Assembly (NCBI RefSeq): GCF_030814815.1
Contig: NZ_JAUSVR010000001.1
Location: 620,001-684,000 of the forward strand
Direction of reading: 5' to 3'
Length of the DNA stretch: 64,000 bases
Source: Ancylobacter amanitiformis
Lineage (GTDB): Bacteria > Pseudomonadota > Alphaproteobacteria > Rhizobiales > Xanthobacteraceae
A program made the position numbers and the translations under genes. Below, one piece after another: positions 48,819 to 58,198 of the stretch. Each line of letters starts with the position of its first letter. Position 1 is the stretch's first letter. A model generated the notes under the pieces. The model was not told the origin of the DNA and did not search any database. It saw only the letters and a program-made list of their open reading frames with translations.

Positions 48819-49405
48819 AGACTGGCCTTCACGGTCTCGGCCGTCGCGAGAGGGAAGAACGCGCCGGCGGAAGCGGCGCCGAAAATGGCGCGCCCCTCGA
48901 TCTCGCGCTCCTCGACCCGCTCGGCGAGGTCGAGAAACACCGCGCGGGTCAGCCGGGCCCACAGGCCCCGCCGCACATAGATATAGGGTCGCAATTCGTC
49001 GCTGCCCGGCTGCGGATCGAAACGCAAGGGGTGATCGGCGTCGCAGCGCACCAGATCGTCGAGATTGGTGCGGAACACGAGCGTCTCGCCGCCGGCCGTT
49101 GGCTCTACCGCCATGTCGACGGCGAGAAAGGGCGCGTCCTCGACGCGGATCCCCACCTTCTCGGCCGGCGTCACCAGCACGTAGCGCTCCTGTTCGCGCG
49201 TGAGCACCGAGGCGAACAGCTTCACCAGCGCCGGCCGGCGGATCGGCCGTCCCTCGTGAAACCACACGCCGTCGCGGTCGATGCGCATGTCGATTTCGCC
49301 GCAATCGGGCGGATTCCAGCGCTCGATCGGCGGCAGGGCGCGCTCCGGCGCATCGCCGACCGCACGCACCAATTCGTCAAATCGCACGGAAGTCTCTGAA
49401 ATCAC
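48815..49405 (-). CDS. DUF1285 family protein
   Basis: A 196-aa cytosolic protein with the DUF1285 layout: CGEIDMRIDRDGVWFHEGRPI, VKLFASVLTREQERYVLVTP, VEDAPFLAVDM and PYIYVRRGLWARLTRAVF. Function is not established. Two in-frame GTG starts exist (49411, 49405); the second has AGGA at the better distance (8 nt). It heads the minus-strand run DUF1285-NUDIX-DUF6111-cca, all overlapping. Confidence 0.82.
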   Translation of the reverse strand: MISETSVRFDELVRAVGDAPERALPPIERWNPPDCGEIDMRIDRDGVWFHEGRPIRRPALVKLFASVLTREQERYVLVTPAEKVGIRVEDAPFLAVDMAVEPTAGGETLVFRTNLDDLVRCDADHPLRFDPQPGSDELRPYIYVRRGLWARLTRAVFLDLAERVEEREIEGRAIFGAASAGAFFPLATAETVKASL

Positions 49406-49621
49406 GGCCACATTCCTGTCATACGGGCGTAATCGCGCTTTCGTGATGCCCCGCCCGATAGTCGACGCGGTGTGAAGATAGCGTAAGCTTGCATCTGCGA
49501 AAGTCCGCGCCGGCTACCCGGGCCGTTGAGATGGTATCGGGCGGGTGCATTGCAATAAGTATTGTTGCGGCGCACCATGACCGACGCGGAACGCAGCAGG
49601 GTTCGGAACGAGGATCAGCGC

Positions 49622-50632
49622 ATGACGTCAGCCACCGGCGAGAATTTCGAGTCCCTCGACGACATGATCGTCCGCTCGGCGGAAACGACGGCGGCCAATG
49701 TGCGCGCGGCCCGCGCCGGCATCGGCCAGGTCATCTTCGGCCAGGAGGCGGTGGTCGAGCGCACGCTGATCACCATCCTGTCCGGCGGCCATGGCCTGCT
49801 GGTGGGCGTGCCGGGCCTCGCCAAGACCAAGCTGGTGGAAACGCTGGGCATCGTGCTCGGGCTCGATGCGCGCCGCGTGCAGTTCACGCCCGACCTGATG
49901 CCCTCGGACATTCTCGGCGCGGAAGTGCTGGAAGAGGCAGCGGGCGGCCGGCGCTCCTTCCGCTTCATTCCCGGCCCGGTCTTCGCGCAGCTGCTGATGG
50001 CCGACGAGATCAACCGCGCGAGCCCACGCACCCAGTCGGCGCTGCTGCAATCCATGCAGGAAGGCCATGTCACGGTGGCCGGCATGCGCCACGACCTGCC
50101 CAAGCCCTTCCACGTGCTGGCCACACAGAATCCGCTGGAGCAGGAGGGCACCTATCCCCTGCCAGAGGCCCAGCTCGACCGCTTCCTCATGCAGGTCGAC
50201 GTCGACTATCCCGACCGTGACGCCGAGCGGAAGATCCTGTTCGACACCACAAGCGCCGAGGAGACCAAGCCGCGCGCGGTGATGACCGCCGATGAGTTGG
50301 CGGCCGCCCAGCGGCTGGTGCGGCGCCTGCCGGTGGGCGAATCGGTGGTGGAGGCGATCCTCTCGCTGGTACGCTCGGCCCGTCCCGGCGCGGATGCCGG
50401 CGAGTTCGCCAAATTCATCGCCTGGGGCCCGGGCCCGCGCGCCTCGCAATCGCTGATGCTGGCGGTGCGCGCCCGCGCCCTGCTGGATGGGCGCTACGCG
50501 CCCTCCGTGGACGACGTGATCGCGCTTGCCGAACCGGTGCTGAAGCACCGCATGGCACTGACCTTCGCCGCCCGTGCCGATGGCGAGACGGTGTCCGGGC
50601 TGATCGCCAAGCTCGCCAGGCGGATCGGCTGA
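49622..50632 (+). CDS. MoxR-family AAA+ ATPase
   Basis: A 336-aa AAA+ protein. GVPGLAKTKLVETL (Walker A variant), LMADEINRASPRTQSALLQSMQE (Walker B, sensor) and ATQNPLEQEGTYPLPEAQLDRF are classic MoxR motifs. Such ATPases serve as chaperones for partner proteins with von Willebrand-type domains, which the next genes encode in modified form. ATG 49622 has GAGG 8 nt upstream; TTG 49562 and ATG 49577 lack one. First gene of a four-gene operon. Confidence 0.93.
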   Translation: MTSATGENFESLDDMIVRSAETTAANVRAARAGIGQVIFGQEAVVERTLITILSGGHGLLVGVPGLAKTKLVETLGIVLGLDARRVQFTPDLMPSDILGAEVLEEAAGGRRSFRFIPGPVFAQLLMADEINRASPRTQSALLQSMQEGHVTVAGMRHDLPKPFHVLATQNPLEQEGTYPLPEAQLDRFLMQVDVDYPDRDAERKILFDTTSAEETKPRAVMTADELAAAQRLVRRLPVGESVVEAILSLVRSARPGADAGEFAKFIAWGPGPRASQSLMLAVRARALLDGRYAPSVDDVIALAEPVLKHRMALTFAARADGETVSGLIAKLARRIG

Positions 50633-50644
50633 ACCGGATCAGAA

Positions 50645-50664
50645 CGGCGGCACGAAAGCCGCCG
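50645..50664. other. Strong hairpin between moxR and DUF58 genes
   Basis: CGGCGGC (50645-50651), loop ACGAAA, GCCGCCG (50658-50664), followed by AACCTT and a second G+C-rich stem near 50673-50691. There is no T tract, so it is unlikely to be an intrinsic terminator. It could stabilise or process the operon mRNA. Confidence 0.4.
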
Positions 50665-50754
50665 AACCTTCCCCCGCCGCAATCGCGGGGCATGTGCATC
50701 GCCCCTGAGAGGCCGGCCCCGCCGCGCCTGTCGAAGTGACGGAGATCTGATCGG

Positions 50755-51726
50755 GTGGAGTTCGATGCCGATAGTGCGGTGAGAAGTGCGGCGCAGGATG
50801 CAGCCGGCCTCGTCGCGGCCATGCCCCGCCTGGTGCTGGAAGCGCGCCGGATCGCCGCCAGCGTCTATCATGGCCTGCATGGCCGCCGCCGCGCCGGATC
50901 GGGCGAGAACTTCTGGCAATATCGCCGCTTCATGGATGGCGAGCCCTCCGCCCGCGTCGACTGGCGCCGCTCGGCGCGCGACGATCACCTCTATGTGCGT
51001 GAACGCGAATGGGAGGCCGCCCACACGGTGTGGATCTGGCCGGACCTGTCCAGTTCCATGGTGTTCGCCTCGCCGCTGGTGTGGGAAACCAAGCGCGATC
51101 GCGCGCTGGTCATCGCCTTCGCGCTGGCCGAGGTGCTGGTGAAGGGCGGCGAGCGGGTCGGCATTCCCGGCATCCTGCGCCCCACCGCCGCGCGCAACAT
51201 CGTGGAGAAGATGGCGGAATCGCTGGTGCACGCGCCGAGCCTGCCCGAGAGCCTGCCGCCCGCCTTCTCCCCCTCCCCGCTGGCCGAGGTGGTGGTGCTC
51301 TCCGACCTGTGGAGCCCGACGCCCGAGGTGGTGGCGAGCCTTGCCGGCCTCGCCGCCAGCGGCGCGCATGGCCATGTCGTGCAGATCTGCGATCCCGCCG
51401 AGGAGACCTTCCCCTTTTCCGGCCGCGTCGAGTTCCGCGAGCCGGAGAGCGGCGTGCAGCTCACCATCGGCCGCGCCGAGACGGTACGCGCCGAATATGT
51501 GGCGCGCGTCGCCACGCACCGCGCCATCATTCGCCATGAGGCCGAGCGACGAGGCTGGAGCTTCATCATTCACCGCACCGACCGGCCGGCGAGCGAATTG
51601 CTGCTGGCGCTGCATGCGCGCATGAGCGGCGGAAGCTTCGGCGTCACCGCCCATCCCGAAGGCGCGCAGCCGGCCGCGTCGACCGACGACAGGCCGGCGG
51701 CCCGCGATGCGGGGCACGCGGCATGA
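50755..51726 (+). CDS. DUF58 domain protein
   Basis: A 323-aa protein. The DUF58 core is visible: HGRRRAGSGENFWQYRRFMDGEPSARVDWRRSARDD with the DWRRSAR motif near residue 69 and a following VWIWPDLSSSM (degenerate MIDAS-like strand). It lacks the usual N-terminal transmembrane hairpin. GTG start 50755. It is followed with ATGA overlap by the DUF4159 protein. Partner of MoxR by family rule; process unknown. Confidence 0.87.
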   Translation: MEFDADSAVRSAAQDAAGLVAAMPRLVLEARRIAASVYHGLHGRRRAGSGENFWQYRRFMDGEPSARVDWRRSARDDHLYVREREWEAAHTVWIWPDLSSSMVFASPLVWETKRDRALVIAFALAEVLVKGGERVGIPGILRPTAARNIVEKMAESLVHAPSLPESLPPAFSPSPLAEVVVLSDLWSPTPEVVASLAGLAASGAHGHVVQICDPAEETFPFSGRVEFREPESGVQLTIGRAETVRAEYVARVATHRAIIRHEAERRGWSFIIHRTDRPASELLLALHARMSGGSFGVTAHPEGAQPAASTDDRPAARDAGHAA

Positions 51727-54608
51727 ACGGGCTGTTCGGACTTCCCCTCGCCTTTGCCACGCCGCTGGTGCTGACCGCGCTGGTCGGCCTGCCGCTGCTG
51801 TGGTTCCTGCTGCGGCTGGTGCCGCCACGCCCGCGCCGCATCGCCTTCGCGCCGACGCGCCTGCTGCTCGACATTCCGCCGAAGGAGGAGACGCCCGCCC
51901 GCACGCCCTGGTGGCTCACCGTGCTGCGGCTGCTGCTCGCCGCGCTCATCATCCTCGCCGCCGCCGGCCCCATCTGGAATCCGCCGGTCGCCGGCCCCGC
52001 CGCTTCCGGCCCCGTGGTGCTGCTGATCGATTCCGGCTGGCCCGCCGCCGCCAGCTGGGAGGCGCGCCGCGCCAGCGCCCAGGGTGTGGTGGCCGATGCC
52101 GACCTGCAGGGTCGCGGTATCATCCTCATTCCCACCGGCGAACCTCCGCTCGACACGCGCGTGCTGCGGCCGACCGAGGCGCGCGAGCGGCTGCGCACGC
52201 TCAGCCCGGTTCCCCATGTGCCCGACCGCGCCCCCGCGCTGGCGAGCCTTGCCAAGGCGCTGGAGGCGACACCGGACGCTGCGGTCATCTATCTCTCGGA
52301 CGGCGTGGCGCTGGAGGGGGGGGACGCCATCCCCGCCGAGATCGCCCGGATCGTCGGGCAGCACCCGCTGACCACGCTCGCCGATGGCGTGCGCGAGCCG
52401 CTGGCACTGGCTGGCGCCGACAATGCCATCGATGCGCTCACCGTGAAGGTGCTGCGCGCCGACCGCGACACGCTGCCGCGCGAGGGCGTGGTGCGGGCGC
52501 TGGACATGCGCGGCCTCGCGCTCGGGCAGGCCGCGTTCGATTTCGAGCCCGGCGCCCGCGAGACGCAGGCGCGGATCGACCTTCCCGTGGAGATCCGCAA
52601 CGAGATCGCGCGGCTGGAGATCGTCGACGAGGCCTCGGCCGGCGCGGTGCAATTGCTGGACAAGCGCTGGCGCCGGCGCACGGTCGGGCTCGTTTCGGGC
52701 ACCGCCGCGGACCAGCGCCAGCCGCTGCTCGCGCCGTCCTATTACCTGACCCGGGCGCTGGCCCCCTTCGCCGATGTGCGCACCGCCGAGGGCGCCGGCA
52801 CCTCCGAGGCGATCGACCGCTTCATCGACCAGAAACTGCCCGTCATCATCCTTTCCGATGTCGGCACGCTGCCGGACGAAACCCATGCCCGCCTCGCGCG
52901 CTGGATCGAGGGCGGCGGCGTGCTGGTTCGCTTCGCCGGCCCGCGCCTCGCCAATGGTTCGGACGACCTCGTGCCGGTGACGCTGCGGCGCGGCGGCCGG
53001 GTGCTGGGCGGCTCGCTCTCCTGGGAACAGCCGCAGACGCTGGGCGGCTTCTCCACGGAGGGCCCGTTCCGCGACGTGCCGGTGCCCAATGACGTGACGG
53101 TGCAGCGGCAGGTGCTGGCCGAACCCGATGGCCTGCTCGCCGCCCGCACCTGGGCGACGCTGTCCGACGGCACCCCGCTCGTCACCGGCGAGCGCAGGGG
53201 GGCGGGAACGCTGGTTCTGTTCCACGTCACCGCCGACACGTCCTGGTCGAACCTGCCGCTGTCCGGCGCCTTCGTCGACATGCTGCGGCGCGTGGTGGCG
53301 CTGGGCGGGTCGAGCGCGGCGGAAGCCGACAATGGCGGCACCACCGTCAACGCGACGACGGGCGAGACCGTGGCGCCGAGCCGGCTGCTCGACGGGTTCG
53401 GCGCCTTCCGCCCGACCACGCCGACCGCCAAGGCGATCCCGGTCGGCTATGGCGGCCGCGCCAGCGCGGACCATCCGCCCGGCTTCTACGGCCCGCCCGA
53501 GGGGCTGGTCGCCGTCAACGCGCTGCTGCCGCGCGACCGGCTGGTGGCGCTGGATCTCACGGGCCTCGGCACGCTGGAACCCTACCGCGCCGGCACGCCG
53601 CAGGATCTGCGCACGCCGCTGCTCATCGCCCTCATCGCCCTCCTGCTGGTGGATTCGTTGATCGTCTTCGTGCTCGGCGGCGGCCTGTCGCGCCTCACCA
53701 CGCGGCGCGCGGCTCCCGCCGCCGCGCTCCTCATCGCCCTCGCGCTCGGCATGTCGGGCGGCACGGTGGCCGGCCTGCCCGGCGGCACCGCCCTCGCCCA
53801 GACGGCGCCGCCGGCGGCAGCGGCTCCCGCAGCCAAGCCGATGACGCCGGCCGAGATCGACTTCGCCGTCAAGGCCACCAGTTCCACCCGTCTCGCCTAT
53901 GTCATGACCGGCGACGCCGAGACCGACGAGGTCAGCCGCTCGGGCCTTGCCGGCCTGACCCGCTTCCTCGGCGAGCGCACCGCGCTGGAAGCCGGCGAAC
54001 CGATGGGCGTGGATCTGTCGCGCGACGAACTCGCCTTCTTCCCGCTGATCTACTGGCCGATCGTGCCGGGCGCGGCCAAGCCTTCGCCGGAGACGCTGGC
54101 ACGCGTCGATTCCTTCATGAAACAGGGCGGCACCGTGGTGTTCGACACGCGCGACGCCGAGACTGTGCTGCCCGGCTCCAACGGCGCCGGTTCGCCGGCC
54201 AATGACACGCTGCGCACCATTCTCGCCGGGCTGGACATTCCCGAACTGGAGCCGGTGCCGCGCGACCATGTCCTGACCAAGGCGTTCTATCTGCTGCGCG
54301 ACTTTCCCGGCCGCTTCACGGGCGGCAAGACCTGGGTGGAGGCGCTGCCCGCCGCCGAGGAGGGCGAGGAGCGCCCGGCCCGCGCGGGCGACGGCGTCTC
54401 GCCCGTGGTCATCACCTCCAACGATCTCGCCGGCGCCTGGGCGGTGGGGGAAGACGGCCAGCCGCTGCTGCCCATGTCCTCGGCCGGTCCGCGCCAGCGC
54501 GAACTCGCCTTCCGCGCCGGCGCCAATCTCGTGATGTATGTGCTCACCGGCAACTACAAGGCCGACCAGGTGCATGTCCCGGCGCTGCTGGAAAGGCTGG
54601 GACAATGA
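51723..54608 (+). CDS. BatA-like/DUF4159 membrane protein
   Basis: A 961-aa protein. The N-terminus is BatA-like (LVGLPLLWFLLRLVPPRPRRI then a second helix LRLLLAALIILAAAGPIWN). A vWA-like part and a glutamine-amidotransferase-like region follow (RLARWIEGGGVLVRFAGPRLANG). A transmembrane pair at about residues 635-685 separates it from the C-terminal periplasmic DUF4159 domain (FFPLIYWPIVPGAAKPS, FDTRDAE). The ATG overlaps the DUF58 stop. It is large and contains both halves that are separate genes in some bacteria. Function in envelope or complex assembly is inferred. Confidence 0.85.
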   Translation: MNGLFGLPLAFATPLVLTALVGLPLLWFLLRLVPPRPRRIAFAPTRLLLDIPPKEETPARTPWWLTVLRLLLAALIILAAAGPIWNPPVAGPAASGPVVLLIDSGWPAAASWEARRASAQGVVADADLQGRGIILIPTGEPPLDTRVLRPTEARERLRTLSPVPHVPDRAPALASLAKALEATPDAAVIYLSDGVALEGGDAIPAEIARIVGQHPLTTLADGVREPLALAGADNAIDALTVKVLRADRDTLPREGVVRALDMRGLALGQAAFDFEPGARETQARIDLPVEIRNEIARLEIVDEASAGAVQLLDKRWRRRTVGLVSGTAADQRQPLLAPSYYLTRALAPFADVRTAEGAGTSEAIDRFIDQKLPVIILSDVGTLPDETHARLARWIEGGGVLVRFAGPRLANGSDDLVPVTLRRGGRVLGGSLSWEQPQTLGGFSTEGPFRDVPVPNDVTVQRQVLAEPDGLLAARTWATLSDGTPLVTGERRGAGTLVLFHVTADTSWSNLPLSGAFVDMLRRVVALGGSSAAEADNGGTTVNATTGETVAPSRLLDGFGAFRPTTPTAKAIPVGYGGRASADHPPGFYGPPEGLVAVNALLPRDRLVALDLTGLGTLEPYRAGTPQDLRTPLLIALIALLLVDSLIVFVLGGGLSRLTTRRAAPAAALLIALALGMSGGTVAGLPGGTALAQTAPPAAAAPAAKPMTPAEIDFAVKATSSTRLAYVMTGDAETDEVSRSGLAGLTRFLGERTALEAGEPMGVDLSRDELAFFPLIYWPIVPGAAKPSPETLARVDSFMKQGGTVVFDTRDAETVLPGSNGAGSPANDTLRTILAGLDIPELEPVPRDHVLTKAFYLLRDFPGRFTGGKTWVEALPAAEEGEERPARAGDGVSPVVITSNDLAGAWAVGEDGQPLLPMSSAGPRQRELAFRAGANLVMYVLTGNYKADQVHVPALLERLGQ

Positions 54609-54653
54609 ACGAATTGCGTGTCACGGCACCGCATGTCGCGCGCCCGTGCCTTG

Positions 54654-54672
54654 TCCCCGCCCCCCACGGGGA
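54654..54672. repeat. Partial palindromic repeat (half element)
   Basis: TCCCCG (54654-54659) and CGGGGA (54667-54672) with flanking GAGA look like one hairpin of the element seen in uvrC and at 22330. It lies in the short gap between the DUF4159 gene and the next gene. Confidence 0.45.
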
Positions 54673-54717
54673 GAGATATGACGTCCCGGCCCGCCTCTTG
54701 ACTGAAGGAGCCGGCGC

Positions 54718-56790
54718 ATGAATTTCGGCCTCGCCTTCGATCCGCTGGTTCCCCTGCCCTGGCTGATCGGCCTCGCCGTGGTCGCGGCGCTGGTCGCGCT
54801 GCTGGTCATCGCCTCGCGCACGCGCGGTGCCGTGCTGCGGGCGCTCGCCCTCGTTCTCGCGCTGCTCGCCCTCGCCAACCCTTCGCTCACCCGCGAGGAG
54901 CGCGAACCGCTCTCTACCGTCGTCGCCGTGGTGGTGGACAAGAGCGCCAGTCAGGATTTCGGCGACCGCACGCAGATGACGCAGGCCGCCCGCGCCGAGC
55001 TGGAAACGCGCCTCGCGCGGCTGAAGGAACAGGGCGCCGAGATCCGCTTCATCGATGCCGGCGGGGGCGCCGGCGAGGTGGACGGCACGCGCCTGTTCAC
55101 CGCGCTTTCCGCCGGACTTGCCGACGTGCCGCCCGAGCGGGTGGCCGGTGCCATCTTCCTCACCGACGGGCGGGTGCATGACATCCCCGCCACGGTCGCC
55201 GCGCTGGGCTTCCACGCCCCGGTGCACGCCATCGTCTCCGGCCAGCCCAATGAGCGGGACCGCCGCGTCGCGCTCACCTCGACCCCGCGCTTCGGCATTG
55301 TCGGGCAGACGCAGACCATCGGCTACCGCGTGGAAGACGAAGGCGCCCCGGCCGGCGCCCGCGTCTCCATCACCGTGCGGCGCGACGGCGAGGTGGTCGG
55401 GCGCCCCATCGTCACCGCCGGCCAGCCGGCCAATGTCGATGTCGAGATCACTCATGCGGGCGCCAACATCGTCGAGATCGAAGCCGCCGGCCTTGAGGGC
55501 GAACTGACCCCGGTGAACAACCGCGCGGCGGTGTCGATCGACGGCGTGCGCGACAAGCTGCGCGTGCTGCTGGTGTCCGGCGAGCCGCATGTGGGCGAGC
55601 GCACCTGGCGCAACCTGCTGAAGTCCGACGCCAATGTGGACCTCGTCCACTTCACCATCCTGCGCCCGCCGGAGAAGCAGGACGGCACGCCGATCAACGA
55701 ACTCTCGCTGATCGCCTTCCCGACGCGCGAGCTGTTTCAGCAGAAGATCAAGGATTTCGACCTGATCATCTTCGACCGCTACGCCCAGCAGGGCGTGCTG
55801 CCGATGATCTATTTCGACAACATCGTGCGCTATGTCGAGGAAGGCGGCGCGCTGCTGGTCGCCGCCGGCACCGATTTCATCTCCGACGGCTCGGTCTACA
55901 ACACGCCGCTGGAGGCCATCCTTCCCGCCGCGCCCACCGGGCAGATGACGGAGAGCCCGTTCCGCGCCGCGCTCACCGAGGCGGGCCGGCGCCATCCCGT
56001 GACCCGCAACCTGCCCGGCTCCGAGACCAGCCCGCCGCGCTGGGCGCCGTTCTTCCGCGTCATCGACACGCAGGGCGCGCGCGGCACCAGCGTGATGGAC
56101 GGGCCGAACGGCAAGCCGGTGGTGCTGCTCGACCATGTGGGCGAGGGCCGCGTCGCGCTGCTGCTGTCCGATCATTTCTGGCTATGGGCGCGCGGATTCG
56201 ATGGCGGCGGCCCCTATATCGACCTGCTGCGCCGGCTCTCGCACTGGCTGATGAAGGAGCCGGACCTGGAGGAGGAGCGCCTCAAAATGGTGGCCCATGG
56301 CGGCGATATCGTCGTCGAGCGGCAGACCATGGGCGATGCCGCGCCGCCGGTGACGATCACCACGCCCACCGGCACCACCCGCACGCTGAACCTGACCGTC
56401 GCCGAGCCCGGCCTGTTCCGCGCCACCTTCCCGGCCGACACGCTCGGCCTGTGGCGGGCGAGTGATGGCAAGCTCACCGCGCTGGTCAATGTCGGCCCGC
56501 TCAACCCGCGCGAATTCGCCGAAGTGACCTCCACCACCGACACGCTGCGCCCCATCATCGAGGCCTCGGGCGGGGGCATCTGGCGCATGTCGGCGCTGCC
56601 GGACGGCGTGCCCCGCGTCATTCCGGTGCGTTCGGGCGAGCGTTTCGCCGGCGAGGACTGGATGGGATTTGCCATGCGCGACGTTTCCGTCGTGCGCGGG
56701 CTCGGCCTGTTCCCGATCTTCGCCGGTTTCTCCGGCCTGCTCATCCTGCTCGCCGGCGTGGCGGCGGCCTGGGCACGCGAGGGGCGCTGA
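54718..56790 (+). CDS. Large membrane-anchored glutamine-amidotransferase-like protein
   Basis: A 690-aa protein. Two N-terminal helices, a vWA-like stretch (VAVVVDKSASQDFG with a DxSxS-type pattern), a middle immunoglobulin-like part (FGIVGQTQTIGYRVEDEGAP) and a GATase-like fold (LLVSGEPHVGERTWRNLL, YVEEGGALLVAAG) follow. It ends with one helix. AAGGAG is 7 nt before the ATG. Probably the fourth product of the MoxR operon. Confidence 0.82.
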   Translation: MNFGLAFDPLVPLPWLIGLAVVAALVALLVIASRTRGAVLRALALVLALLALANPSLTREEREPLSTVVAVVVDKSASQDFGDRTQMTQAARAELETRLARLKEQGAEIRFIDAGGGAGEVDGTRLFTALSAGLADVPPERVAGAIFLTDGRVHDIPATVAALGFHAPVHAIVSGQPNERDRRVALTSTPRFGIVGQTQTIGYRVEDEGAPAGARVSITVRRDGEVVGRPIVTAGQPANVDVEITHAGANIVEIEAAGLEGELTPVNNRAAVSIDGVRDKLRVLLVSGEPHVGERTWRNLLKSDANVDLVHFTILRPPEKQDGTPINELSLIAFPTRELFQQKIKDFDLIIFDRYAQQGVLPMIYFDNIVRYVEEGGALLVAAGTDFISDGSVYNTPLEAILPAAPTGQMTESPFRAALTEAGRRHPVTRNLPGSETSPPRWAPFFRVIDTQGARGTSVMDGPNGKPVVLLDHVGEGRVALLLSDHFWLWARGFDGGGPYIDLLRRLSHWLMKEPDLEEERLKMVAHGGDIVVERQTMGDAAPPVTITTPTGTTRTLNLTVAEPGLFRATFPADTLGLWRASDGKLTALVNVGPLNPREFAEVTSTTDTLRPIIEASGGGIWRMSALPDGVPRVIPVRSGERFAGEDWMGFAMRDVSVVRGLGLFPIFAGFSGLLILLAGVAAAWAREGR

Positions 56791-56842
56791 CGCGGTCTTG
56801 CCGCTGGGGCATGCTCTCCCGCGATTCGAACGGGAGAGCGGC

Positions 56843-57415
56843 ATGACCATCATCCGCGGCTTCATCGCCGCCAGCCTTGACGGCTACATCGCCGACCGCG
56901 ATGGCGGCATCGGCTGGCTCGCGCCCTTCGACGAGGTCGATTACGGCTATGCCGGCTTCCTCGCCGAGATCGGCACGGTGGTGATGGGCCGCGGCACTTT
57001 CGATGTGGTGGCCGGCTTCGAGAGCGGCTGGCCCTATGCCGGCAAGCGCGGCATCGTCGTCACCTCGACGCCGCTGGCAAGCGCCCCCGCCGGCGTCGAC
57101 ACATGGCACAAAGGCGTGCCGGCGCTCATCGCCCATCTGCGCGCCCAGGAGGGGGAGAATGCGGGCGGCGACATCTGGCTGGTCGGCGGTGGCGGGCTGC
57201 AGGCGGCGTTCATCGAGGCCGGCGCGCTCGACCGGCTGGACCTGTTCGTCATCCCCGTGCTGCTGGGCGAGGGCGTACCGCTCTTCCCCAAAACGCTCTT
57301 CCCCAAAACACACTTCGCTAGGACGCCGGCGCCGCCCCGCGCCCTCACGCTGGAGGCGAGCCTCCGGCTGGACAAGGGCATGGTGCGGCTGACCTACACG
57401 CTCCAGCGTCAGTGA
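56843..57415 (+). CDS. Dihydrofolate reductase family protein (RibD C-terminal-like)
   Basis: A 190-aa protein. The fold pattern RGFIAASLDGYIADRDGGIGWL, VVMGRGTFDVV and DIWLVGGGGLQAAFIEAGALD is that of the YyaP/RibD-C group, which binds NADPH but is not classical DHFR. GGGAG precedes ATG 56843. A duplicated segment FPKTLFPKT near residue 153 comes from a perfect 15-bp tandem repeat (57278-57310 region). Substrate unknown. Confidence 0.87.
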   Translation: MTIIRGFIAASLDGYIADRDGGIGWLAPFDEVDYGYAGFLAEIGTVVMGRGTFDVVAGFESGWPYAGKRGIVVTSTPLASAPAGVDTWHKGVPALIAHLRAQEGENAGGDIWLVGGGGLQAAFIEAGALDRLDLFVIPVLLGEGVPLFPKTLFPKTHFARTPAPPRALTLEASLRLDKGMVRLTYTLQRQ

Positions 57416-57428
57416 GACGGGCGGCCCC

Positions 57429-57941
57429 TCACGCCACTTCCGCGAAGCCCTTGCGCACCGGGCCGCGCACCGCCTCGACCGCCGTGTCGTCCAGCATGCA
57501 GACCAGCACGCGCGCGGGGTCGACCGGGCCCGGCAGCGTCACCTGGCCGTGCGGCACGCGCTTGAAGCCCATCCGCCCGTAATAGGGCTCGTCGCCCACC
57601 AGCAGCAGCAGGTTGGCCCCATCCGCCCTGGCGGCGCCGAGCGCGCGCTCCACCAGCCGCCGGCCGATGCCGTGCGAGCGGAAGGGCGGCTCCACCGTGA
57701 GCGGGCCGAGCAGCAGCGCGGGCGCCTCGCCGATGAGGATCGGCGTCAACCGCACCGAGCCCACCAGCATAGTGCCGATATAGGCGGTGAAGGACAGGTC
57801 GCGCCGGTGCGGATTGCCCTCGCGCAGCCGATACGCGGTGCGGGCGTAACGGCCGGGCCCGAACGTGCGCGCCACCAGCCGCTCGATGGCGGCATCGTCG
57901 GCGGGGCGTTCGGTGAGAAGGGTGATCGACAGCTCGGTCAT
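57429..57941 (-). CDS. GNAT family N-acetyltransferase
   Basis: A 170-aa acetyltransferase. The acetyl-CoA loop is RSHGIGRRLVERAL (Q/R-x-x-G-x-G/A), preceded by the beta-4 LLLGPLTVEPPF. LLLLVGDEPYYGRMGF and the FKRV segment resemble the YhbS-type subgroup. ATG 57941 is chosen because it starts the first strand; the frame is open to 58124. Target unknown. Confidence 0.85.
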   Translation of the reverse strand: MTELSITLLTERPADDAAIERLVARTFGPGRYARTAYRLREGNPHRRDLSFTAYIGTMLVGSVRLTPILIGEAPALLLGPLTVEPPFRSHGIGRRLVERALGAARADGANLLLLVGDEPYYGRMGFKRVPHGQVTLPGPVDPARVLVCMLDDTAVEAVRGPVRKGFAEVA

Positions 57942-58162
57942 GGGAGTCTCGGCGCTCAAGGCATCTGCAAGCCGCCGCGCCGAGCGGCCGGGAGTCACGG
58001 CCGCAGGCGGACGGAGACGAAAAGGCACGCAGGCGCCATCGCGCCGCGGGCACGCTCGTCTCGTCGTCGCTGGGCCGGCATCCGATACATCACTGCACCC
58101 CTGAAAGGGCGCCTCGGATAGCACAGGCGCGCCGGCAGGTCGAGGCCGTTTGGAACAGCGCC

Positions 58163-58198
58163 TTGCCAGTCATCCGCCTGATATCGTATAAGTTACGT
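58163..58198 (+). promoter_or_regulatory. Candidate promoter with dyad for the XRE-cupin gene
   Basis: TTGCCA (58163-58168), 18-nt spacer, TATAAG (58187-58192). The ATG at 58199 falls where transcription would start, so the message may be leaderless. A small dyad CGTA-N5-TACG (58186-58198) covers the -10 and could be an operator for the encoded regulator. Confidence 0.5.

Noticed and set aside
51570-54605. 1011-aa minus-strand open frame
   Set aside because: It lies antisense to the DUF58 and DUF4159 genes. Its composition (Arg/His/Ala/Gly-rich, no domains) is that of a shadow.
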